NCBI GenBank assembly: GCA_903886975.1
Contig: CAISOB010000071.1
Location: 1 to 64,000 of the forward strand
Origin: an uncultured beta proteobacterium
Lineage (GTDB): Bacteria > Pseudomonadota > Gammaproteobacteria > Burkholderiales > Rhodocyclaceae
Length of the DNA: 64,000 nt
Reading direction: 5' to 3'
Notes under the pieces: model-generated
Databases searched by the model: none
Told to the model about the DNA's origin: nothing
Seen by the model: only the letters and a program-made list of their open reading frames with translations
Position numbers and translations under genes: made by a program
Shown: in pieces, positions 18,852-29,046 of the stretch
How the letters are laid out: every line of letters begins with the position of its first letter
Numbering within the stretch: position 1 is the stretch's first letter

Positions 18852-18865
18852 GGTGCCTTCGCACC
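18852..18865 (+). repeat. Small hairpin in the hfq upstream region
   Basis: GGTGC-CTTC-GCACC is a perfect five-base-pair stem with a four-base loop, lying about 115 nt before the hfq start codon. hfq mRNA is autoregulated through its leader in other bacteria, so a leader structure is plausible, but the promoter position is not visible here. Confidence 0.3.
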
Positions 18866-18980
18866 TCTGCGGCGAATTTTGAAGCCCGGCGTGATTGCTG
18901 TTTCCAATCCGGTATGGCAAACGGAAGAAAAATCAATTAAGCTAGGTAGCCGCAACAACTACGAAACATGGAGCTTAACC

Positions 18981-19220
18981 ATGAGCAATAAAGGGCAACT
19001 GTTACAAGACCCGTTCCTCAATGTGCTGCGCCGCGAGCATGTGCCGGTCTCGATTTATCTGGTCAATGGCATAAAACTGCAAGGCCAGGTCGAATCTTTC
19101 GACCAGTATGTCGTGCTGCTCAAGAACACCGTTACGCAAATGGTATATAAACACGCCATTTCGACAGTGGTGCCTTCGCGGCCGGTCAGTGTCCAGCAGG
19201 ATGACAGCGACGAAGCCTGA
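18981..19220 (+). CDS. hfq: RNA chaperone Hfq
   Basis: A 79-residue Sm-like protein that forms hexamers and pairs small RNAs with mRNAs. The Sm1 region '[20 protein letters not shown]' and the Sm2 motif 'YKHAIST' are intact, and 'QLLQDPFLN' supplies the proximal-face Gln. The ATG at 18981 is preferred: GGAG at 18970-18973 is suitably spaced and the product then begins MSNKGQLLQ. The same frame is open to 18879, but those residues are foreign to the family. The C-terminal tail is short, as in betaproteobacteria. hflX follows. Confidence 0.97.
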   Translation: MSNKGQLLQDPFLNVLRREHVPVSIYLVNGIKLQGQVESFDQYVVLLKNTVTQMVYKHAISTVVPSRPVSVQQDDSDEA

Positions 19221-19352
19221 GACGCGCTGCCGTTGACACGCAATTGGCATATTTGTCGGCGCAGTTCGTTGTCGGTTTCCTGGCCTGGTTTTTTGTCGGC
19301 CGGTTGTGGCAAGCGTTCGGTTCGGCCAGGCGCCCTCTGGTAAATTGCCGGC

Positions 19353-20525
19353 ATGTTTGAGCGCCCCGCCGCTGGTGAACGCGCGGTCATCGTCCAGCTC
19401 GATTTTGGTGTCGCCGATATCAGCGAACAACTCGCCGAAGTTCGGCTGCTCGCCGCTTCGGCGGGTGCGCTAGTCTGCGCCGAAGTCTATGGCAAGCGCC
19501 ATGGGCCGGACGCGGCGACCTATGCCGGCAAGGGCAAGGTGCAGGAAATTGGCGCCGAACTCGCCGCGCAGGGCGCCGATCTGGTCATTTTCAATCACGC
19601 GCTGTCGCCAGGCCAGGAACGCAATCTCGAACGCGTGCTGCAATGCCGCGTCATCGACCGCACCAGCCTGATTCTCGACATCTTCGCGCAGCGCGCCCAG
19701 AGTTCCGAAGGCAAACTGCAGGTGGAACTCGCGCAACTCGATCACATGGCGACCCGGCTGGTCCGCGGCTGGACTCACCTCGAGCGGCAAAAAGGCGGGA
19801 TCGGTCTGCGCGGCCCGGGCGAAACCCAGCTCGAAACCGACCGCCGCCTGCTCGGCAAACGCGTCAAACTGCTCAAGGCCAGGCTGGTCAGGCTTGAACG
19901 CCAGCGCGGCGTGCAGCGCAAGGCGCGCGGACGCGCCGAGGTGCTCAACGTTTCCCTCGTCGGCTACACCAACGCCGGCAAGTCCACCGTATTCAACGGG
20001 CTCACCCACGCCGGCGCTTACGCGGCGGACCAGTTGTTCGCCACGCTCGATACGACTTCGCGCAAGCTTTGGCTGGGCGAGGGTTGCAGCATCGTTCTCT
20101 CGGACACCGTCGGCTTTATCCGCGATTTGCCGCATGCCTTAGTGGCGGCTTTCCATGCCACTTTGGAAGCCACCGCACAGGCTGATCTGCTCTTGCACGT
20201 CGTCGATTCGGCGAGCCCGGCGCGTGAGGACCAGATCGCCGAAGTCGACAAGGTCCTCGCTGAAATCGGCGCCATCGAGGTGCCACAATTGCTGGTGCTC
20301 AACAAACTGGATCTGACCGGGCTTCCAGCCGCCGTCGAGCGCGACGAATATGATAGAATCACGGCGGTTCGGGTCAGCGCGAAATGCGGGGACGGTTTGC
20401 CCCTGTTGCGCGATGCACTGACCGAGATGGCGCAAGAGAAACTGCATAATGCGCGTGGTCGGCGGCTGGCCGATAATGCATTGCCTAACCCTGATACTGT
20501 TTTGGAGTCCGATTCTTCCCTATGA
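19353..20525 (+). CDS. hflX: GTPase HflX
   Basis: A 390-residue ribosome-binding GTPase that splits stalled or heat-damaged 70S ribosomes. The N-terminal domain has 'TYAGKGKVQEIGAEL' (57-71) and 'FNHALSPGQERNLE' (80-93). The glycine-rich 'KGGIGLRGPGETQLETDRR' precedes the G domain with P-loop GYTNAGKST (204-212). 'DTVGFIRDLP' and 'NKLD' follow. It lies in the conserved hfq-hflX-hflK-hflC order; its stop overlaps an upstream in-frame ATG of hflK. Confidence 0.96.
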   Translation: MFERPAAGERAVIVQLDFGVADISEQLAEVRLLAASAGALVCAEVYGKRHGPDAATYAGKGKVQEIGAELAAQGADLVIFNHALSPGQERNLERVLQCRVIDRTSLILDIFAQRAQSSEGKLQVELAQLDHMATRLVRGWTHLERQKGGIGLRGPGETQLETDRRLLGKRVKLLKARLVRLERQRGVQRKARGRAEVLNVSLVGYTNAGKSTVFNGLTHAGAYAADQLFATLDTTSRKLWLGEGCSIVLSDTVGFIRDLPHALVAAFHATLEATAQADLLLHVVDSASPAREDQIAEVDKVLAEIGAIEVPQLLVLNKLDLTGLPAAVERDEYDRITAVRVSAKCGDGLPLLRDALTEMAQEKLHNARGRRLADNALPNPDTVLESDSSL

Positions 20526-20545
20526 TTTCTTGCATTGGAGCACTT

Positions 20546-21805
20546 ATGTCGCTCAACGACCCGCAATGGGGCAATCGCGGCAATGATAGCGGTGGCGGCA
20601 AGCGACCGAATCAGGGTCCGCCCGACCTCGAAGAAATGTGGCGCGATCTCAATCGCCGCCTGTCCGGCCTGTTCGAGAAGAAGCGCGGCGGCGGCAACGG
20701 CGGCGGCGATCGCCCGCCGACCGAGTTCAACCCGAAGTTTCTCGGCGGCGGCATCAGTCTGCTCGTCGGCTTGATCGTGCTGGCCTGGCTGGCCAGCGGC
20801 TTCTATATCGTCGATGCTTCACAGCGCGGCCTCGTCCTGCAGTTCGGCAAGTACAAGGAAAGCACGGAGTCGGGGTTGCGCTGGCGTCTGCCTTACCCGA
20901 TCCAGTCGCACGAACTGGTCAATATTTCCGGCGTGCGGACGCTCGAAATCGGCTATCGCGGCAGCGAAAAGAACAAGGTGCTCAAGGAAGCGCTGATGCT
21001 GACCGATGACGAAAACATCATCAATATCCAGTTTGCCGTGCAATACATTCTCAAGGATCCGGTCGACTACATCTTCAATAATCGCAATCCTGACGAAGCG
21101 GTAATGCAGGTGGCCGAAACGGCCATTCGCCAGATCGTCGGCCGCAACAAGATGGACTTCGTTCTTTACGAAGGTCGCCGGCAAATCGAGGTCAATACCT
21201 CGACGCTGATGCAGGAGATTCTCGATCGCTACCAGACCGGCATCCTGATTTCCAAGGTGACGATGCAGAACGCCCAGCCGCCCGAACAGGTGCAGGCCGC
21301 CTTTGCCGATGCCGTGAAAGCCAGCCAGGACCGCGAACGCCAGATCAACGAAGGCCAGGGCTACGCCAACGAGGTAGTGCCGAAGGCGCAGGGTACGGCG
21401 GCGCGGCTGAAACAGGAAGCTGATGGCTACAAGCAGCGTTTGATTGCCACGGCCGAGGGCGATGCCAGCCGCTTCAAGCAGATCAACGCCGAATATGCCA
21501 AGGCACCGGAAGTGACGCGCACGCGCATGTATCTTGAAACGATGCAGCAAGTCTATTCGAGTACCAGCAAGGTGATGATCGACGCCAAGGGACAGGGCAA
21601 TCTGCTCTATCTTCCGCTCGACAAGCTGATGCAGGCGGCAGGTGCTCTAACCGGGACTTCCGAGAGCGTCGGCAGCAGCGCAGAAATGCCAGCGCAGGTT
21701 CGTTCGGGGCCGGGAATTGCCCTTGACGCGCCGCCGCAGGTCGTGGATAAGCCCGATGCGCGTTTGCGCGACGCCTTGCGTTCACGTGATCGGGAGATAC
21801 GCTAA
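20546..21805 (+). CDS. hflK: FtsH modulator HflK
   Basis: A 419-residue inner-membrane SPFH/prohibitin-family protein. With HflC it forms a large periplasmic cage around FtsH and limits its proteolysis of membrane proteins. The N-terminus 'MSLNDPQWGNRG' is glycine-rich, a transmembrane helix lies at about 67-88, and the SPFH domain follows with 'IVDASQRGLVLQFGKY'. I chose the ATG at 20546 because GGAG at 20537-20540 is well placed and the product matches relatives. An ATG at 20522 would add eight residues. The C-terminus overlaps hflC by one base. Confidence 0.95.
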   Translation: MSLNDPQWGNRGNDSGGGKRPNQGPPDLEEMWRDLNRRLSGLFEKKRGGGNGGGDRPPTEFNPKFLGGGISLLVGLIVLAWLASGFYIVDASQRGLVLQFGKYKESTESGLRWRLPYPIQSHELVNISGVRTLEIGYRGSEKNKVLKEALMLTDDENIINIQFAVQYILKDPVDYIFNNRNPDEAVMQVAETAIRQIVGRNKMDFVLYEGRRQIEVNTSTLMQEILDRYQTGILISKVTMQNAQPPEQVQAAFADAVKASQDRERQINEGQGYANEVVPKAQGTAARLKQEADGYKQRLIATAEGDASRFKQINAEYAKAPEVTRTRMYLETMQQVYSSTSKVMIDAKGQGNLLYLPLDKLMQAAGALTGTSESVGSSAEMPAQVRSGPGIALDAPPQVVDKPDARLRDALRSRDREIR

Positions 21806-22695
21806 TGAGAACCGGTTTGAATTTCACCGCCGCCATCGTCGCCGCGGTATTAGTTGCTCTCGGTTCGTCGATCTTTACGGTCGATCAGCGGCAATACGCG
21901 ATTGTTTTCCAACTGGGCGAAGTGCGCGAAGTCATCTCCGCTCCAGGGCTTTACTTCAAGTGGCCCCTGATCCAGAACGTTCGCTACTTTGACAAACGGA
22001 TTCTGACCCTTGATGCCGCCGAGCCGGAACTTTTCATCACCTCGGAAAAGAAGAACGTGCTCGTCGACTCCTTCGTCAAGTGGCGAATTGTCGACCCGCG
22101 CCTTTACTACGTTTCGGTCGAAGGTGACGAGGTGCGCGCCAAGACGCGTCTGGCGCAAACGGTCAACGCCGGACTGCGCGAAGAATTCGGCAAGCGTACC
22201 ATCCACGAGGTGGTCTCGGGTGAGCGCGACAAGATCATGGAGGAAATGCGCAAGAAGGCCGACCTCGACGCGCTCACGATCGGCGTGCACATCGTCGACG
22301 TCCGCGTCAAGCGCGTCGATCTGCCCACCGAAGTCAGCGAGTCGGTCTACCGGCGCATGGAAGCCGAACGCAAACGCGTGGCCAACCAGCTGCGTTCCGA
22401 AGGTTTCGCCGAATCGGAGAAAATCCGCGCCGATGCCGACAAGCAGCGCGAGGTGATCGTCGCTGAAGCCTATCGCGAAGCCCAGAAGGTGAAGGGGGAG
22501 GGCGACGCCAAGGCGACCGCGACCTATGCCCAGGCTTTCAGCCAGAATCCCGAGTTTTATGCCTTCTATCGCAGCCTCGAGGCCTATCGCAACAGTTTCA
22601 AGAGCAAGTCGGACGTTATTGTCGTCGAGCCCGGTTCAGATTTCTTCAAGTACATGAAGAGCGTCGGACGCAGCAGCGACAAAGCGGGTAAATGA
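21805..22695 (+). CDS. hflC: FtsH modulator HflC
   Basis: A 296-residue partner of HflK with one N-terminal transmembrane helix (about 9-28) and an SPFH domain ('[20 protein letters not shown]'). A long charged helical region ends with '[14 protein letters not shown]'. Start and stop codons overlap the neighbours (TAATG with hflK, ATGA with the DUF2065 gene), indicating one transcript. Length and motifs are standard. Confidence 0.96.
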   Translation: MRTGLNFTAAIVAAVLVALGSSIFTVDQRQYAIVFQLGEVREVISAPGLYFKWPLIQNVRYFDKRILTLDAAEPELFITSEKKNVLVDSFVKWRIVDPRLYYVSVEGDEVRAKTRLAQTVNAGLREEFGKRTIHEVVSGERDKIMEEMRKKADLDALTIGVHIVDVRVKRVDLPTEVSESVYRRMEAERKRVANQLRSEGFAESEKIRADADKQREVIVAEAYREAQKVKGEGDAKATATYAQAFSQNPEFYAFYRSLEAYRNSFKSKSDVIVVEPGSDFFKYMKSVGRSSDKAGK

Positions 22696-22877
22696 CCAAA
22701 AGTCTGCTCGTTGCTTTCGCGCTGATGCTGGTGCTGGAAGGGATTGTGCCCTTCCTGTCGCCTGGCACCTGGCGCGAGACCTTTCGCCGATTGATAAAAC
22801 TCACCGACGGACAGATCCGGTTTATTGGTCTGACTTCGATGCTGGCCGGAATTATATTGTTGATGATCTTCCGATGA
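22692..22877 (+). CDS. DUF2065 small membrane protein
   Basis: A 61-residue protein with two transmembrane segments ('[20 protein letters not shown]' and '[17 protein letters not shown]'), separated by a short basic loop with 'TWRETFRRL'. This is the YjeT/DUF2065 family, regularly found between hflC and hisZ or purA in beta- and gammaproteobacteria. It overlaps both neighbours by 4 nt. Function unknown; the conserved position suggests a role with HflKC at the inner membrane. Confidence 0.9.
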   Translation: MTKSLLVAFALMLVLEGIVPFLSPGTWRETFRRLIKLTDGQIRFIGLTSMLAGIILLMIFR

Positions 22878-24046
22878 ACTGGCTATTGCCCGAATACCTG
22901 GCTGACGCGCTGCCGCAGGAGGCGGTCCGTGTCGAACGCCTGCGCCGCGCCCTGCTTGACCTGTTCCGCGTCCATGGTTATGAGCTTGTCATGCCGCCGC
23001 TGCTCGAATACCTCGATTCGCTGCTCACCGGAACGGGTTCCGACCTGACGCTGCGCACCTTCAAGTTGGTCGACCAGCTCTCCGGCCGCACGCTCGGCCT
23101 GCGTGCCGACATGACGCCGCAGGTGGCGCGCATCGACGCGCATCTGCTCAATCGCCAGGCGGTCACCCGCCTGTGTTACTGCGGCAGCATCCTGCATACC
23201 TTGCCGGCCTCGCTGGGAGCGAGCCGCGAGCCGATTCAACTGGGCGCCGAGCTCTACGGCTACGCCGGCATCGAAGCCGACCTCGAAGCCATACGCCTGC
23301 TCGCGGCGGCGCTAGCGACCGCGGGAACGCCCGCCTCGCGCATCGATATCGGGCACGTCGGCGTGTTTCGCGCACTGGCGCGGGCCGCTGGCCTCGATGG
23401 TCGAGCGGAAGCGGCCATTCTCCAGTACCTGCGCGTCAAGGATATTCCGAGTCTGCGCGAATGTTGCGCCGGGATCGCCGAGCCTTATCGCAGCGCCCTT
23501 CTGCGTCTGCCGGAACTTTACGGTGGCGCGGAGTTGTTGCAAACTGCCGCGCGCGAACTGCCGGAGCTGCCCGAGATCGCATCGGCGCTGGCCACGATGC
23601 AGGAGCTGCGCGAAGCCATGCCGGACTTGCCGTTATCATTCGATCTGGCGGATCTGCGCGGCTATCACTATCACAATGGCGTGGTTTTCGCCGCCTATTA
23701 CCCCGGGTTTCCCAGCGCGATCGCGCTTGGCGGGCGTTATGACGGCGTCGGCAAGGACTTTGGCCGCTCGCGGCCGGCCACCGGTTTTTCAATGGATCTG
23801 CGCGAAGTTGCCCGCCTGGCGACCAACGGCAAGGCGACCGGTGCGATTCTTGCGCCCTATGCGTCGTCGTCTCCCAATGCTGCCGTGAATTGCGCCCTGG
23901 CGGCGCGCGTTGCAGCCTTGCGCGAACAAGGTGAAGTCGTCGTTGAACTCCTGCCTGGAGAGTCGGGCAGCGAGGGACCGCGGTGCGACCGGCAGCTGAT
24001 CGAAAGCCAGGGGCAATGGGTTATTCAAGCATTGAACGGAAATTAA
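22874..24046 (+). CDS. hisZ: ATP phosphoribosyltransferase regulatory subunit HisZ
   Basis: A 390-residue catalytically inactive paralogue of histidyl-tRNA synthetase. It forms a hetero-octamer with short-form HisG, the first enzyme of histidine biosynthesis. The class II core is visible ('[20 protein letters not shown]', '[19 protein letters not shown]', '[20 protein letters not shown]'). The C-terminal anticodon-binding domain of a true synthetase is absent. Its presence implies a short HisG elsewhere in the genome. One base separates it from purA. Confidence 0.95.
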   Translation: MNWLLPEYLADALPQEAVRVERLRRALLDLFRVHGYELVMPPLLEYLDSLLTGTGSDLTLRTFKLVDQLSGRTLGLRADMTPQVARIDAHLLNRQAVTRLCYCGSILHTLPASLGASREPIQLGAELYGYAGIEADLEAIRLLAAALATAGTPASRIDIGHVGVFRALARAAGLDGRAEAAILQYLRVKDIPSLRECCAGIAEPYRSALLRLPELYGGAELLQTAARELPELPEIASALATMQELREAMPDLPLSFDLADLRGYHYHNGVVFAAYYPGFPSAIALGGRYDGVGKDFGRSRPATGFSMDLREVARLATNGKATGAILAPYASSSPNAAVNCALAARVAALREQGEVVVELLPGESGSEGPRCDRQLIESQGQWVIQALNGN

Positions 24047-24047
24047 A

Positions 24048-25355
24048 ATGGCAAGAAATGTGGTGGTGGTAGGTACACAATGGGGCGATGAGGGCAAGGG
24101 GAAGATCGTTGACTGGCTGACCGATCACGCGAAGGGCGTGGTGCGTTTTCAAGGTGGTCACAACGCCGGCCACACGCTGGTCGTCGGCGATAAGGTGTAC
24201 AAGCTCAATCTGGTCCCCTCGGGCATCGTCCGCGCGGGGATCAATTGTTATATCGGCAACGGCGTCGTGCTCGACACGCACCATTTGCTATCCGAAATCA
24301 ATGAACTTGAAACCGGTGGCATCGAGGTGCGCTCGCGCCTCAAGATCAGTCCGGGCTGCCCGCTGATCCTCGGCTACCACTCGGCGCTCGATCGCGCGCG
24401 CGAAGCGGCGAAGAGCGCCGGCACGAGGATAGGCACGACCGGCAAGGGCATAGGCCCGAGCTATGAAGACAAGGTGGCACGCCGCGCGCTGCATGTTTAT
24501 GACCTCTTCCACCCCGAGCGTTTTGCCGAAAAGCTCAGGGAAAACCTCGAGTACCACAACTTTGTTCTGACCCGGTTTTTCGAAGGGCAGGCAGTCGATT
24601 ACTCGAGTGTGCTGGCGCAGGCCATGTCCGACGCGGGAAAGATCAAGCCGATGGTCTGTGACGTTTCGGCCGCCCTGCACGCCGCCAACAAGGCCGGCGA
24701 CAACCTGTTATTCGAAGGCGCCCAGGGCGCCTTGCTGGATATCGACCACGGGACTTACCCCTTCGTGACCTCGTCGAACTGCGTCGCCGGCCAGGCGTCG
24801 GCCGGCGCCGGGATCGGGCCGGGGATGCTGCATTATGTGCTGGGCATTACCAAGGCTTACTGCACCCGCGTTGGCGGCGGCCCTTTTCCGAGCGAGCTCG
24901 ACATCGAGACCGTGGGCCTCCCCGGCCACCAGATGTCACAAAAAGGCCGCGAGTTCGGCACGGTGACCGGGCGTAAGCGCCGATGCGGCTGGTTCGATAT
25001 ACCCGCGCTCAAGCGCTCGATCCAGATCAACGGCGTAACCGGCTTGTGCATCACCAAGCTCGACGTCCTCGATGGTCTATCCGAATTGAAGATCTGCACG
25101 GCTTACGAGCTCAATGGCAAGCGTATCGATCTGCTGCCGATGGGGTCCGACGAGGTTACCGATTGCCGGCCCGTTCTTGAAACCCTGCCTGGCTGGAGCG
25201 TTTCGACGGTCGGTGCGACGACGCAGCAAGCCTTGCCGCAAGAGGCCCAAGCGTATCTAGCGCGTATTGAAGCTTTATGCGAAATTCCCATCGATATCAT
25301 ATCGACTGGGCCGGAGCGCGATGAAACGATACTACGTCGTCATCCCTTCGCTTGA
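24048..25355 (+). CDS. purA: Adenylosuccinate synthetase
   Basis: A 435-residue enzyme joining IMP and aspartate with GTP to make adenylosuccinate, the first committed step to AMP. The P-loop-like '[16 protein letters not shown]' (9-24), 'GGHNAGHT' and 'STVGATTQ'-type substrate loops and '[11 protein letters not shown]' are all present. Full length. It is the last gene of the rightward housekeeping run that shares the hfl operon spacing. Confidence 0.97.
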   Translation: MARNVVVVGTQWGDEGKGKIVDWLTDHAKGVVRFQGGHNAGHTLVVGDKVYKLNLVPSGIVRAGINCYIGNGVVLDTHHLLSEINELETGGIEVRSRLKISPGCPLILGYHSALDRAREAAKSAGTRIGTTGKGIGPSYEDKVARRALHVYDLFHPERFAEKLRENLEYHNFVLTRFFEGQAVDYSSVLAQAMSDAGKIKPMVCDVSAALHAANKAGDNLLFEGAQGALLDIDHGTYPFVTSSNCVAGQASAGAGIGPGMLHYVLGITKAYCTRVGGGPFPSELDIETVGLPGHQMSQKGREFGTVTGRKRRCGWFDIPALKRSIQINGVTGLCITKLDVLDGLSELKICTAYELNGKRIDLLPMGSDEVTDCRPVLETLPGWSVSTVGATTQQALPQEAQAYLARIEALCEIPIDIISTGPERDETILRRHPFA

Positions 25356-25428
25356 TCCGGCGGACGCCGCGATCCCTGGCCGTGTCATGACGGCGACAAG
25401 CTGCTGCCGCCCCCGGGCGGAGTAGTTG

Positions 25429-26454
25429 ATGGCTATCCTCGACTGGTTCAAGAACCGGCCATCGCCACTCGACGTCGATCGCCGATCCGCGGAAACAATT
25501 ATGCGGGCAATCGACAGGGCGGTCACGCTGACCAATCCGCGCTTGAAGTTCTTGCCGTCCTACCAGGAGCGCCTGGGGCCAGCGGTCGAAGCGAGTATCG
25601 CTTATTTGCGCGCCTTGACACTTTCGCTGCCGCCGCCGATCGAGGTCGCGGCCGCGCGCTGGGCTGGCGAACCCTTGCTGCGTGCCTTCTTTGCCGCGGC
25701 CCCGGATATTCCCGACATCCTCGGGCGCTCGCACAATCTGCGCACACTTTTCGACAAGTTTCCCGGACTCGATGCGGCGAGTTTTGTCCTTGCCGCGACG
25801 ATGAGCAAGCGTTTGGTGTTTGGCCTGTCATTGCAGGGCGATGTCATGCAGCGCGATCATGCGCAGACGGCCGTCACCTTCTCCGACCATCAGGCGCGCA
25901 TTTGCGGTCACGAGGATGCGGAAGTTCGCCATCTGCTCGCCACGCAGGCTTTCGAGTATCTGGTGGCGCAAGCGCTCGCGGAGATCGGCGCCGAGCGCAG
26001 CGAACGCCGTGAACTCGAGGAAAACCGCACCCTGGTTCGCGCACGCCTGCGCTTGCTGCAGCAGCAGGGCCCCGGCCTTGGCTCGCTATTCGCCGCGGCA
26101 CCAGCGAACTCGGGTGCAGAGCAAGAGCTCGCGGCCCGGCTGCTCGACAACGAACACGAATTTGAGGCGATGGGCAGCGCGCAATCCGTTCTCGAGGCCG
26201 AACTCGAGGTATTGCGCGAGGTGCTTGAACATCCCGAACGCTATCTGCGTATCGAGGCCCGGCAGTTGCGGCTGAGCACGATGAATATTGTCGTCGATGC
26301 GACGAACGGCGATGTTGCCGCCGACGTCAGTTTTTCGCTCGCTGAGTTAATGGGCGAGCCGCACTTGCAAAGAGCATTCGTGTTGGCGCGTGTTGCACGT
26401 TCCGAATTGCCCGCGGTCAAAATGAACTTCGCCGATGCCGCACGCTATCTTTGA
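25429..26454 (+). CDS. Conserved hypothetical protein downstream of purA
   Basis: A 341-residue soluble protein with no signal peptide or membrane segment. The ATG at 25429 is preceded by GGAG at 25419-25422. A helical N-terminal part contains 'LPSYQERLGPAVEASIAYL' near 43-61. A charged coiled-coil-like middle runs over about 180-270 ('ERSERRELEENRTLVRARL'), and a C-terminal segment contains 'RLSTMNIVVDA'. I know of no assigned function. The composition matches the neighbouring genes, so it looks native. The block does not show obvious catalytic motifs. Confidence 0.75.
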   Translation: MAILDWFKNRPSPLDVDRRSAETIMRAIDRAVTLTNPRLKFLPSYQERLGPAVEASIAYLRALTLSLPPPIEVAAARWAGEPLLRAFFAAAPDIPDILGRSHNLRTLFDKFPGLDAASFVLAATMSKRLVFGLSLQGDVMQRDHAQTAVTFSDHQARICGHEDAEVRHLLATQAFEYLVAQALAEIGAERSERRELEENRTLVRARLRLLQQQGPGLGSLFAAAPANSGAEQELAARLLDNEHEFEAMGSAQSVLEAELEVLREVLEHPERYLRIEARQLRLSTMNIVVDATNGDVAADVSFSLAELMGEPHLQRAFVLARVARSELPAVKMNFADAARYL

Positions 26455-26493
26455 GCCGCAGTCCCGTCAACGCCGAATGCCGGGGCAACCCAA

Positions 26494-26527
26494 GAAAAAA
26501 CCCGCAGGGCTTTGAGCCATGCGGGTC
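26494..26527 (-). terminator. Rho-independent terminator of tRNA-Leu
   Basis: Read on the minus strand, ACCCGCA pairs with TGCGGGT, enclosing an inner GGC/GCC stem, and is followed by TTTTTT. This is a classical hairpin plus U-run, 36 nt after the tRNA 3' end. Confidence 0.85.
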
Positions 26528-26562
26528 TTGAGGGTGTCTCAATATTGTTGTAATTGCTATCT

Positions 26563-26649
26563 TGGTGCCCAGGAAGGGACTCGAACCCCCACAGTGTTGC
26601 CACCACCAGGACCTGAACCTGGCGCGTCTACCAATTTCGCCACCTGGGC
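26563..26649 (-). tRNA. tRNA-Leu (anticodon CAG)
   Basis: On the minus strand an 87-nt tRNA with acceptor GCCCAGG, D-arm 'AATTGGTAGACGC', an anticodon stem CCAGG/CCTGG closing the loop TTCAGGT (anticodon CAG), a long variable arm typical of class II tRNAs, T-arm GGTTCGAGTCC and encoded CCA. It reads CUG codons. A strong promoter lies at 26668-26695 and an intrinsic terminator at 26494-26527, so it is an independent single-gene unit antisense to the rnr leader. Confidence 0.97.
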
Positions 26650-26667
26650 ATTTCCAGAGAAGGCCGA

Positions 26668-26695
26668 ATTCTAAAGGAACATCAGAAAATGTCAA
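26668..26695 (-). promoter_or_regulatory. Sigma-70 type promoter of tRNA-Leu
   Basis: On the minus strand TTGACA (26695-26690) and TAGAAT (26673-26668) are separated by 16 nt, six of six and five of six matches to consensus. The -10 lies 18 nt before the mature tRNA 5' end. The -35 hexamer overlaps the rnr start codon and the spacer covers the rnr ribosome site on the opposite strand. Confidence 0.85.
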
Positions 26696-28974
26696 TCAAA
26701 AAACTTTCGCGAACAAGAAAGAAAGACCCGCATCTGGAGCGCGAAATGGCCAAATACGATGAGCCACTGCCATCGCGTGAATATGTCCTGCAAATCGTCG
26801 AGGAGCAGGGCAAGCCCGTGAGTTTCGAACTGCTGTGCGACTTGCTCGACATCAATAAGGGCGAATTTGAAATGTTCCAGCGCCGTCTCGCGGCGATGGA
26901 ACGCGAAGCGCAACTGATGCGCAACCGCAAGGGCGCCTACATCGTTCCCGAGCATGCGAGCCTCATTGCCGGGCGCGTTGAAGGCCATGCCGACGGCTAC
27001 GGCTTCCTCGTTCCGGACGATGGCGGTGATGATCTCTTCCTCGATGCCAAGCAGATGACCAAGGTGCTGCATCGCGACCGGGCGCTGGCCCGCGTTATCG
27101 GGGTCGATCGCAAGGGGCGGCAGGAGGGCGCCATCGTCGAAGTCCTCGAGCGGGCCAACAGCCGCGTTGTCGGCCGGGTACTGATCGAGCATGGGATTAC
27201 CGTTGTCGTTCCCGAGAACCGGCGCATCAATCAGGACATTCTCGTCGCGCCGGAAAAAAAGACCAAGGTCAAGGCCGGTCAGGTGGTCATCGTCGAAATC
27301 ATCGAGCAACCGAGCCGCCATGCGCAGCCGATCGGGCGCATCGTCGAAGTGCTCGGAAACTACGCCGATCCGGGCATGGAAATCGAGATTGTGTTGCGCA
27401 AGCACGATCTGCCGTTCGAGTTCTCGTCCAAGGCTGCGGACGAGACCAGGGCTCTGGCCGACAAGGTGAAGAAATCCGACTGGGCCGGCCGCAAAGACAT
27501 TCGCGATCTGCCGCTTGTCACCATCGACGGCGAGACGGCCAGGGATTTCGATGACGCTGTATTTGCCGAGAAGAAAGGCCGCAGCTGGCGGCTGGTCGTC
27601 GCCATTGCCGACGTCAGTTACTATGTGCGACCGGGGATGGCGCTCGACGACGATGCGCTGGAGCGCGGCAATTCGGTCTACTTCCCGCGGCGGGTGATCC
27701 CGATGCTGCCGGAAAAACTCTCCAACGGTCTGTGTTCATTGAATCCCGACGTCGAGCGCCTGGCCATGGTCTGCGACATGGATATCGGCAGCAGTGGCGA
27801 GATCAGGGCTTATGCCTTTTATCCGGCAGTTTTCGTTTCGCGCGCGCGCCTGACCTACAACCAGGTCTGGGGCTGGCTGTCGCAGGCAGCGATGCCGGAG
27901 ACCGAGGTGCACCGCGCGTTGCAGCCGCAGCTGCACGCCCTCTACGCGCTGTTCCAGGTGCTGCTCAAGGCGCGGCACAAACGCGGCGCGATCGATTTCG
28001 AAACGATAGAGACGATGATGCTGTTCAACGATCAGGGCAAGATCGACAACATCGTTCCGGTACATCGCAACGATGCCCACCGCCTGATCGAGGAATGCAT
28101 GCTGGCCGCCAACGTCTGCGCCTCAGACTTTCTGCAGGCGCACAAGCAGCCCTGCCTCTACCGTGTGCACGAAGGCCCGACGCCGGAGAAGCTTGAAGCC
28201 TTGCGCAGCTTCCTCAAGGAGTTCGGCCTCGGCCTGCCCGGTGGCGAGAGCCCTACGGCGAAAGACTATGCGGCGCTGCTCGAGCGGATCAAGCCGCGCC
28301 CCGACGCCCAGCTGCTGCAAACGGTGATGCTGCGCTCGCTGCGCCAGGCCATGTACAGTCCCGACAACGTCGGCCACTTCGGCCTGTCGTATGAACACTA
28401 CACGCATTTCACTTCGCCGATCCGGCGCTATCCCGACCTGCTCGTGCATCGCTCGATCAAGGCCGTGCTCGAAGGCGGGCGCTATTCGCCGGGGAAGTGG
28501 GACGAAATCGGCATGCACTGCTCGATGACCGAGCGGCGTGCCGACGAAGCCACGCGCGACGTCAACAACTGGCTCAAGTGCTACTACATGCGCGACCGCA
28601 TCGGCGAGGAGTTCGAGGGGACGATCGCCGCCGTCGTGCCCTTCGGCGTTTTTGTCGCCCTCGATTCCGTTTATGTCGAAGGCCTGGTGCACGTCTCCGA
28701 ACTCGGCGAGGATTACTTCCAGTTCGACAACGTCAAGCACCAGATGCTCGGCGAGCGCAGCGGCCAGCGCTATCGACTCGGCGACCGCCTGCAGGTCAAG
28801 CTGGTGCGCGCCGACCTGGAAACCGGGCGCATCGATTTCGTTCTGGCCGAGACGCCGGTGGCGCGCCAGGCGCCGGCTCCGCGGCTCGAGGCGACGCCCT
28901 TCTCCAAGCCGGCGCACAAACCGCTTGAGGCGGACGCCGGCAGAGCTTCATTGTTGAAGAAGACGCGTCACTGA
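26689..28974 (+). CDS. rnr: Ribonuclease R
   Basis: A 761-residue 3'-5' exoribonuclease that degrades structured RNA and takes part in trans-translation and cold-shock quality control. The order is an N-terminal winged-helix region, cold-shock domains ('GRVEGHADGYGFLVPDDGG'), an RNB catalytic domain with 'IDGETARDFDDAVF' near 279-292 supplying the metal aspartates, an S1 domain (about 643-720) and a short basic tail. AAGGAA at 26674-26679 is the ribosome site. The start region overlaps the divergent tRNA-Leu promoter. rlmB follows. Confidence 0.97.
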   Translation: MSIKKLSRTRKKDPHLEREMAKYDEPLPSREYVLQIVEEQGKPVSFELLCDLLDINKGEFEMFQRRLAAMEREAQLMRNRKGAYIVPEHASLIAGRVEGHADGYGFLVPDDGGDDLFLDAKQMTKVLHRDRALARVIGVDRKGRQEGAIVEVLERANSRVVGRVLIEHGITVVVPENRRINQDILVAPEKKTKVKAGQVVIVEIIEQPSRHAQPIGRIVEVLGNYADPGMEIEIVLRKHDLPFEFSSKAADETRALADKVKKSDWAGRKDIRDLPLVTIDGETARDFDDAVFAEKKGRSWRLVVAIADVSYYVRPGMALDDDALERGNSVYFPRRVIPMLPEKLSNGLCSLNPDVERLAMVCDMDIGSSGEIRAYAFYPAVFVSRARLTYNQVWGWLSQAAMPETEVHRALQPQLHALYALFQVLLKARHKRGAIDFETIETMMLFNDQGKIDNIVPVHRNDAHRLIEECMLAANVCASDFLQAHKQPCLYRVHEGPTPEKLEALRSFLKEFGLGLPGGESPTAKDYAALLERIKPRPDAQLLQTVMLRSLRQAMYSPDNVGHFGLSYEHYTHFTSPIRRYPDLLVHRSIKAVLEGGRYSPGKWDEIGMHCSMTERRADEATRDVNNWLKCYYMRDRIGEEFEGTIAAVVPFGVFVALDSVYVEGLVHVSELGEDYFQFDNVKHQMLGERSGQRYRLGDRLQVKLVRADLETGRIDFVLAETPVARQAPAPRLEATPFSKPAHKPLEADAGRASLLKKTRH

Positions 28975-29046
28975 TATCCTGCGCCTCGCTGCGCACCGTT
29001 TTTCGCGTCGTGGGGCAAAACCAATTTCCCGCTTCGAGATCAATTC

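Noticed and set aside
19233..19238. TTGACA hexamer between hfq and hflX as a promoter
   Set aside because: No -10-like hexamer at 16-18 nt; the bases there are GC-rich.
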